NCBI GenBank assembly: GCA_002900555.1
Contig: MUGD01000111.1
Span: 1 to 6,373 of the forward strand
Source of the DNA: Thermoplasmata archaeon M9B2D
Lineage (GTDB): Archaea; Thermoplasmatota; E2; DHVEG-1
Direction of reading: 5' to 3'
Length of the DNA stretch: 6,373 bases
Under the pieces are notes generated by a model that was not told the origin of the DNA, did not search any database, and saw only the letters and a list, made by a program, of their open reading frames with translations. Numbering within the stretch: position 1 is the first letter of the stretch; the number at the start of each line of letters is the position of its first letter. Position numbers and translations under genes: made by a program. Shown here piece after piece: positions 6,172 to 6,373 of the stretch.

Positions 6172-6373
6172 TTATATTTTGATGAAGATGAGCAGTACTG
6201 TTGCTGCTTGGTTTTTGGTGGCTGGTCCTGCAGTCACTGTTATCGTCGTTGCCCCTAATCCTAGGATCAAACTTGATGTAATCGTCTCTTCGCCACCTGC
6301 TGCAAGCGAGGCGATGGTGCCTGTGGTTTCTTTGCCAAGGATGATAAGGCCGCCAGTGAGTTTGATGCTCCAG
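6172..6373 (-). CDS. C-terminal end of a second surface protein sharing the tail domain (partial)
   Basis: Only the last 66 codons and the stop are inside the window; the gene enters from the right. The residues, from WSIKLTGG to LLIFIKI, equal the end of the 4743-5978 product except for one substitution: Ala replaces Glu401 (GCA for GAA). The other two base changes are silent (Thr ACC for ACA, Leu TTG for TTA). The missing upstream part is probably an exported multidomain protein such as another PKD or lectin-like paralog, but that is inferred from the tail alone. It is co-directional with the 4743-5978 gene, with 193 bases between its stop codon and that gene's ATG. Confidence 0.85.
   Translation of the reverse strand, partial: WSIKLTGGLIILGKETTGTIASLAAGGEETITSSLILGLGATTITVTAGPATKNQAATVLLIFIKI

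Larger units (their letters stand above)
6108..6373. repeat. Long direct repeat, copy B, cut by window edge
   Basis: This is the second copy of the block at 4692-4944, in the same orientation and offset by 1429 bases over the gap-free part (6141-6373). It includes the terminator hairpin, the stop codon and 66 C-terminal codons of the upstream gene. Relative to copy A, the segment between the shared 11-mer and 6141 is about 13 bases longer, so the homology weakens past the terminator. The right-hand boundary lies outside the window. Confidence 0.95.

Noticed and set aside
4692..6373. Direct repeats as ends of a mobile element
   Set aside because: The interval holds an ordinary secreted-protein gene with its own promoter and no transposase or recombinase. 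The repeats coincide with gene 3' ends, which fits duplication or conversion better.

Overview
This window looks archaeal, most likely a mesophilic euryarchaeote of the Thermoplasmatota or sediment type. That placement is an inference. It rests on AT-rich TATA-like boxes a short distance upstream of starts, a solitary RecA/KaiC-type ATPase, and two secreted proteins of the C25-peptidase or PKD kind that such lineages carry in number. No rRNA, tRNA, insertion sequence or CRISPR array is visible, and I cannot name a species.

Layout. Positions 1-738 (minus strand) hold a KaiC-like ATPase that runs off the left edge. A 357-base divergent intergenic region (739-1095) follows. A small PHP-family metallo-phosphoesterase (1096-1767, plus strand) comes next. 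After T-tracts and a strong TATA box, 1967-4408 (plus) encodes an 813-residue secreted peptidase: signal peptide, C25-type propeptide, gingipain-like C25 catalytic domain with a His/Cys dyad, PKD domain, and a C-terminal beta-type domain. A 334-base convergent spacer (4409-4742) separates it from 4743-5978 (minus), a 411-residue secreted protein with a signal peptide, a concanavalin-A/LamG-like domain, a PKD domain and a C-terminal domain of the same kind. The last 202 bases (6172-6373, minus) are the 3' end of a further gene that enters from the right edge.

The most striking structure is at the right. The C-terminal coding region of the 4743-5978 gene, its stop codon and its hairpin-plus-T-tract terminator recur 1429 bases further on as the end of the neighbouring gene. 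There are 3 differences over 233 aligned bases, and the block is cut only by the window edge. The two genes appear to share a homogenised 'tail cassette' (C-terminal domain plus terminator). A more diverged version of the same protein domain ends the C25 peptidase. Three adjacent proteins, at least two of them clearly exported, therefore carry one C-terminal module, which suggests a common role in surface retention, sorting or assembly.

Functionally, the right two-thirds reads as an extracellular protein and polymer processing locus: a secreted cysteine peptidase beside carbohydrate-binding-like and PKD-bearing surface proteins. The left third holds cytoplasmic ATPase and phosphoesterase genes with no evident link to it.
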